This document shows positions 61,474-64,000 of a stretch of DNA of 64,000 nucleotides, piece after piece. The stretch is taken from positions 1-64,000 of the forward strand of contig SVMH01000007.1 of assembly GCA_015067525.1 (NCBI GenBank), given 5' to 3'. This stretch comes from Oscillospiraceae bacterium (GTDB taxonomy: Bacteria; Bacillota; Clostridia; Oscillospirales; Oscillospiraceae). The notes below the pieces were generated by a model. It saw only the letters and a list, made by a program, of their open reading frames with translations. It did no database searches and was not told the origin of the DNA. A program made the translations under genes and the position numbers. How positions within the stretch are numbered: position 1 is the first letter of the stretch; every line of letters begins with the position of its first letter.

Positions 61474-61751
61474 TGAAGCCGGTCATTCTTGCCGCCCTTG
61501 TGTATCTGGCCCTTGTCAATGTGATCGCCTTTGCAGTTTACGGCGCGGATAAGCGCCGGGCGAAGAAGGACAAGCGCCGCGTACCGGAGAAGACCATCTT
61601 CCTGCTGGCCCTCATCGGCGGCAGCGTGGGCGCGCTGGCGGGTATGTATACCTTCCGCCACAAGACGCGCCACTGGTACTTCGTGTGGGGTATTCCGGCC
61701 ATTCTGGCGGTGCAGATCGCCCTTGCTGTGTGGCTGACGGCGCAGAAGTGA
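61473..61751 (+). CDS. DUF1294 membrane protein
   Basis: VYGADKRRAKKDKRRVPEKTIFLLALIGGSVGALAGMYTFRHKTRHWYF; start overlaps psuG stop. Confidence 0.9.
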   Translation: MKPVILAALVYLALVNVIAFAVYGADKRRAKKDKRRVPEKTIFLLALIGGSVGALAGMYTFRHKTRHWYFVWGIPAILAVQIALAVWLTAQK

Positions 61752-61790
61752 ATACAGGGTGTTATTTTGTCGAAGAATATTGCAAAGCGT

Positions 61791-61826
61791 AAAAAAACCG
61801 CTCCCCAAACGGGGAGCGGTTTTTTA
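61791..61826. terminator. Bidirectional terminator
   Basis: aaccgctcccc-aaa-cggggagcggtt flanked by A/T tracts. Confidence 0.85.
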
Positions 61827-62039
61827 TACTTCATCGTCGATATAAGTCAGCACGTCAGTTACCTGACAGTGCAGTAGGCGGCACAGCGCATCCAGCGTGT
61901 TGGTGGAAACGGACTCGCCGGCTTTCAGGCGGCGGATGGTGGAGCTGCTGATGCCGCCCTTGACCTGCAGGGTATAGGTGGTGGCCTTCTGCCGCCGCAT
62001 GGTCTCCCACAAGGGGGCGTAAGAAATCATCCGCTTCAC
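61824..62039 (-). CDS. XRE/Cro-type HTH regulator (71 aa)
   Basis: GISSSTIRRLKAGESVSTNTLDALCRLLHCQVTDVLTYI. Confidence 0.88.
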   Translation of the reverse strand: MKRMISYAPLWETMRRQKATTYTLQVKGGISSSTIRRLKAGESVSTNTLDALCRLLHCQVTDVLTYIDDEV

Positions 62040-62052
62040 CTGCCTTTCCGCT

Positions 62053-62079
62053 TGACATATCTCTATTATTGCCTATTAT
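62053..62079 (+). promoter_or_regulatory. Putative sigma-A promoter for the small ORF
   Basis: TTGACA followed by TATTAT at near-consensus spacing (about 15-16 bp). Confidence 0.6.
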
Positions 62080-62092
62080 GTAAGCAGAGTGT

Positions 62093-62112
62093 TATAGGCA
62101 ATAATGCCTATA
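62093..62112. promoter_or_regulatory. Palindromic operator candidate for the XRE regulator
   Basis: TATAGGCA-ATAA-TGCCTATA perfect dyad, with another TGCCTAT half-site at 62070-62076. Confidence 0.6.
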
Positions 62113-62130
62113 TAAGAGTGGAGGGATTCG

Positions 62131-62289
62131 ATGTATCGGAAGATGTATATTCAGCTTTTCAATGCGGTCACGGACAGTCTGGAGGAGATGCAGGCGCAGA
62201 ACTTTGGCCGGGCGCAGGAGATCCTGGTTGCCGCGCAGCAGCGCTGCGAGGAGATCTACATGGATGCCGAAGATGAAGAAGAACAATAA
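62131..62289 (+). CDS. Small ORF, 52 aa: MYRKMYIQLFNAVTDSLEEMQAQNFGRAQEILVAAQQRCEEIYMDAEDEEEQ
   Basis: Absent from the ORF track (<60 aa) but has a promoter, upstream gagtggaggg RBS and downstream terminator. Confidence 0.75.
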   Translation: MYRKMYIQLFNAVTDSLEEMQAQNFGRAQEILVAAQQRCEEIYMDAEDEEEQ

Positions 62290-62321
62290 AAAATCGCTCC
62301 CCGTGTGGGGAGCGGTTTTTT
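62288..62321. terminator. Bidirectional terminator
   Basis: aaaaaatcgctccccgtgtggggagcggtttttt. Confidence 0.8.
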
Positions 62322-62326
62322 CATGT

Positions 62327-64000
62327 TTAATCCACCGATTTCATGGATTCCACCATGTTGATCTTCTTGAGGCGGAAGTGCATGATGAAGTTGACGAAGA
62401 AGGAGAAGGCAAAGGTCAGCACCACGGCCATGACGAAGCTGGGGGCGTAGATGTGGCGGCCGAACATGATGCTGTCTACCTCCGCGGTGGAGACCACAAA
62501 CCTTGTCAGCACCACGCCCAAACCCATGCCGATGCCGGTGCCGAGGATGGTGAGGAGGATATTCTCCCGGTAGATGTAGGCCGAGACCTCGCCGTCGTAG
62601 AAGCCCAGCACCTTCAGCGTGGCGATCTCACGGGTGCGCTCGGTGATGTTGATGTTGGAGAGGTTATACTGCACCACAAAGGCCAGCAGACCGGCCGACA
62701 CGATGATGAGGGCCACCACGTAGCCCAAGTTATCGGTGATGCCGGTGAACTGCTCCAGCACGTCCAGCACGGCGGACACCATCTGCACCGAGGTCCCTGC
62801 CAGCAGCTCCTCCTTGAAGTGCTGCATGTCGGCGCCCTCGGTCAGGTGGAGGATGACGCTGTTGTACTCCGGCGCGGCGCCGAAGATGGCGCGGTAATAT
62901 TCCTCGGAGAGATAGAGGAAGTGATCGGCGTAGTTTTCGGCAATGCCGGTAATGGTCAGCTCGTAGGCGTTGTGGTCGCTGTCCCGGACGGTGACGGTGC
63001 CGCCTACCTCAAGGCCCAAGAGAATGGCCAGCTTCTCCGTCACCACGGCGCCCTCCCGCTGGGGGGTGATGACCTCGCCGCTCTCGCGGTTCTGGAGCTG
63101 GATGTAGTCGGTGAGACGGGCGTAATCGCGGGAGACGGTGACGTTCACCTCATAGTCCTTCTCCGTGCCCACGGCGTGGAGGGTCTGGCGGGCCTGGGGC
63201 ATCCAGTCGGCCACCAGAGCGTGGCTTTCGAGGAAATCGTAGATCTCCTGCCGCTCCTCGTCTGTCTCCACGCTGAAGCCGGCGAGAAGATCATAGTGGA
63301 ACACGTTTTCAAACTGGCAGCGGACGATGTCGTCAATGGCGTCCTGCAGGCCGTAGCCGGTGAGTACCAGCGCGGCACAGCCGGCGATGCCGATGAGTGT
63401 CATGCACACCCGCTTGCCGTAGCGGAAGAGGTTGCGGGCCGTCACCTTATAGCTGAAGGACAGGCGGCTCCACAGCGGCTTCACGTACTCCAGCGGGATG
63501 CGCTTGCCGGCGGCGGGCGCCTTGGGCCGCATGATGGTAGCGGGGGTCTCCCGCAGCACGCCGCGGCAGACGAAGTAGGTCACCAGTCCCACGCACAGCA
63601 GTGCCACGGCGGCGCAGCCGGCGGCAACGCCCATGTGGAACGGCGTGGAGGGCGCGGGCAGGTCATACATCATGCAGTAGGCGGTGATGATGACCGTGGG
63701 GAAGATCCGGAAGCCTGCCGCAAGACCGATAGCGCAGCCCAAGGCGGTGGCGCTGAGGGAGTAGAACATATACTTGCGGCGGATGCGTCCGTCGCTGTAG
63801 CCCAGGGCCTTGAAGGTGCCGATCTCGGTGCGGTGCTCCTCCACCATGCGGGCCAGGGTGGTCATGCACACCAGCGTGGCCACCGCCAGGAAGAACACGG
63901 GGAACACGGCGGAGATGTTGTCCATGCGGTCGGCATCGTCAGAAAACTCGCGGAAGCCCGGCTGGGCCTCGGCGCGGTCGTAGATATACCACTTGGCGGG
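62327..64000 (-). CDS. ABC transporter permease, FtsX/MacB-like (truncated by window end)
   Basis: Reading frame continues in-frame to base 64000 (PAKWYIYDRAEAQPGFREFSDDADRMDN...); MTTLARMVEEHRTEIGTFKALGYSDGRIRRKYM; NINITERTREIATLKVLGFYDGEVSAYIYREN. Confidence 0.92.
   Translation of the reverse strand, partial: PAKWYIYDRAEAQPGFREFSDDADRMDNISAVFPVFFLAVATLVCMTTLARMVEEHRTEIGTFKALGYSDGRIRRKYMFYSLSATALGCAIGLAAGFRIFPTVIITAYCMMYDLPAPSTPFHMGVAAGCAAVALLCVGLVTYFVCRGVLRETPATIMRPKAPAAGKRIPLEYVKPLWSRLSFSYKVTARNLFRYGKRVCMTLIGIAGCAALVLTGYGLQDAIDDIVRCQFENVFHYDLLAGFSVETDEERQEIYDFLESHALVADWMPQARQTLHAVGTEKDYEVNVTVSRDYARLTDYIQLQNRESGEVITPQREGAVVTEKLAILLGLEVGGTVTVRDSDHNAYELTITGIAENYADHFLYLSEEYYRAIFGAAPEYNSVILHLTEGADMQHFKEELLAGTSVQMVSAVLDVLEQFTGITDNLGYVVALIIVSAGLLAFVVQYNLSNINITERTREIATLKVLGFYDGEVSAYIYRENILLTILGTGIGMGLGVVLTRFVVSTAEVDSIMFGRHIYAPSFVMAVVLTFAFSFFVNFIMHFRLKKINMVESMKSVD

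Overview
This is a GC-rich Firmicutes-type chromosome segment, probably from a gut Oscillospiraceae-like anaerobe; that assignment is inferred from gene content (spoVT, sigI/rsgI, class III FBPase, membrane pyrophosphatase). It is almost fully coding, with about 50 supported CDSs. No rRNA, tRNA, CRISPR array or intact transposase was recognised. The most interesting regions are: (1) a putative sigma-54-controlled operon at 34.97-45.38 kb: an adjacent GAFTGA-type enhancer-binding protein, a near-perfect -24/-12 promoter, repeated GTCG-N6-CGAC sites, then NhaC transporter, ArgH-like lyase, MmgE/PrpD, malic enzyme, fumarase alpha/beta and MATE. This looks like a catabolic route for an N-succinyl/iminodisuccinate-type compound; (2) the end of asnS, where the last 12 codons plus stop are duplicated 207 bp downstream with three differences, all synonymous, flanking a hairpin-rich 168-bp insert; (3) a 2318-aa beta-helix surface protein followed by three metallo-beta-lactamase-fold lipoproteins, two with a predicted GH67N/GH20b-like N-terminal domain; (4) two divergent cobalamin riboswitches between an ECF transporter operon and a DUF4430 (transcobalamin-like) lipoprotein; (5) a sigma-I/RsgI module plus a PepSY lipoprotein that share a conserved promoter-like sequence. 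All family calls come from reading protein motifs. No database search was run.
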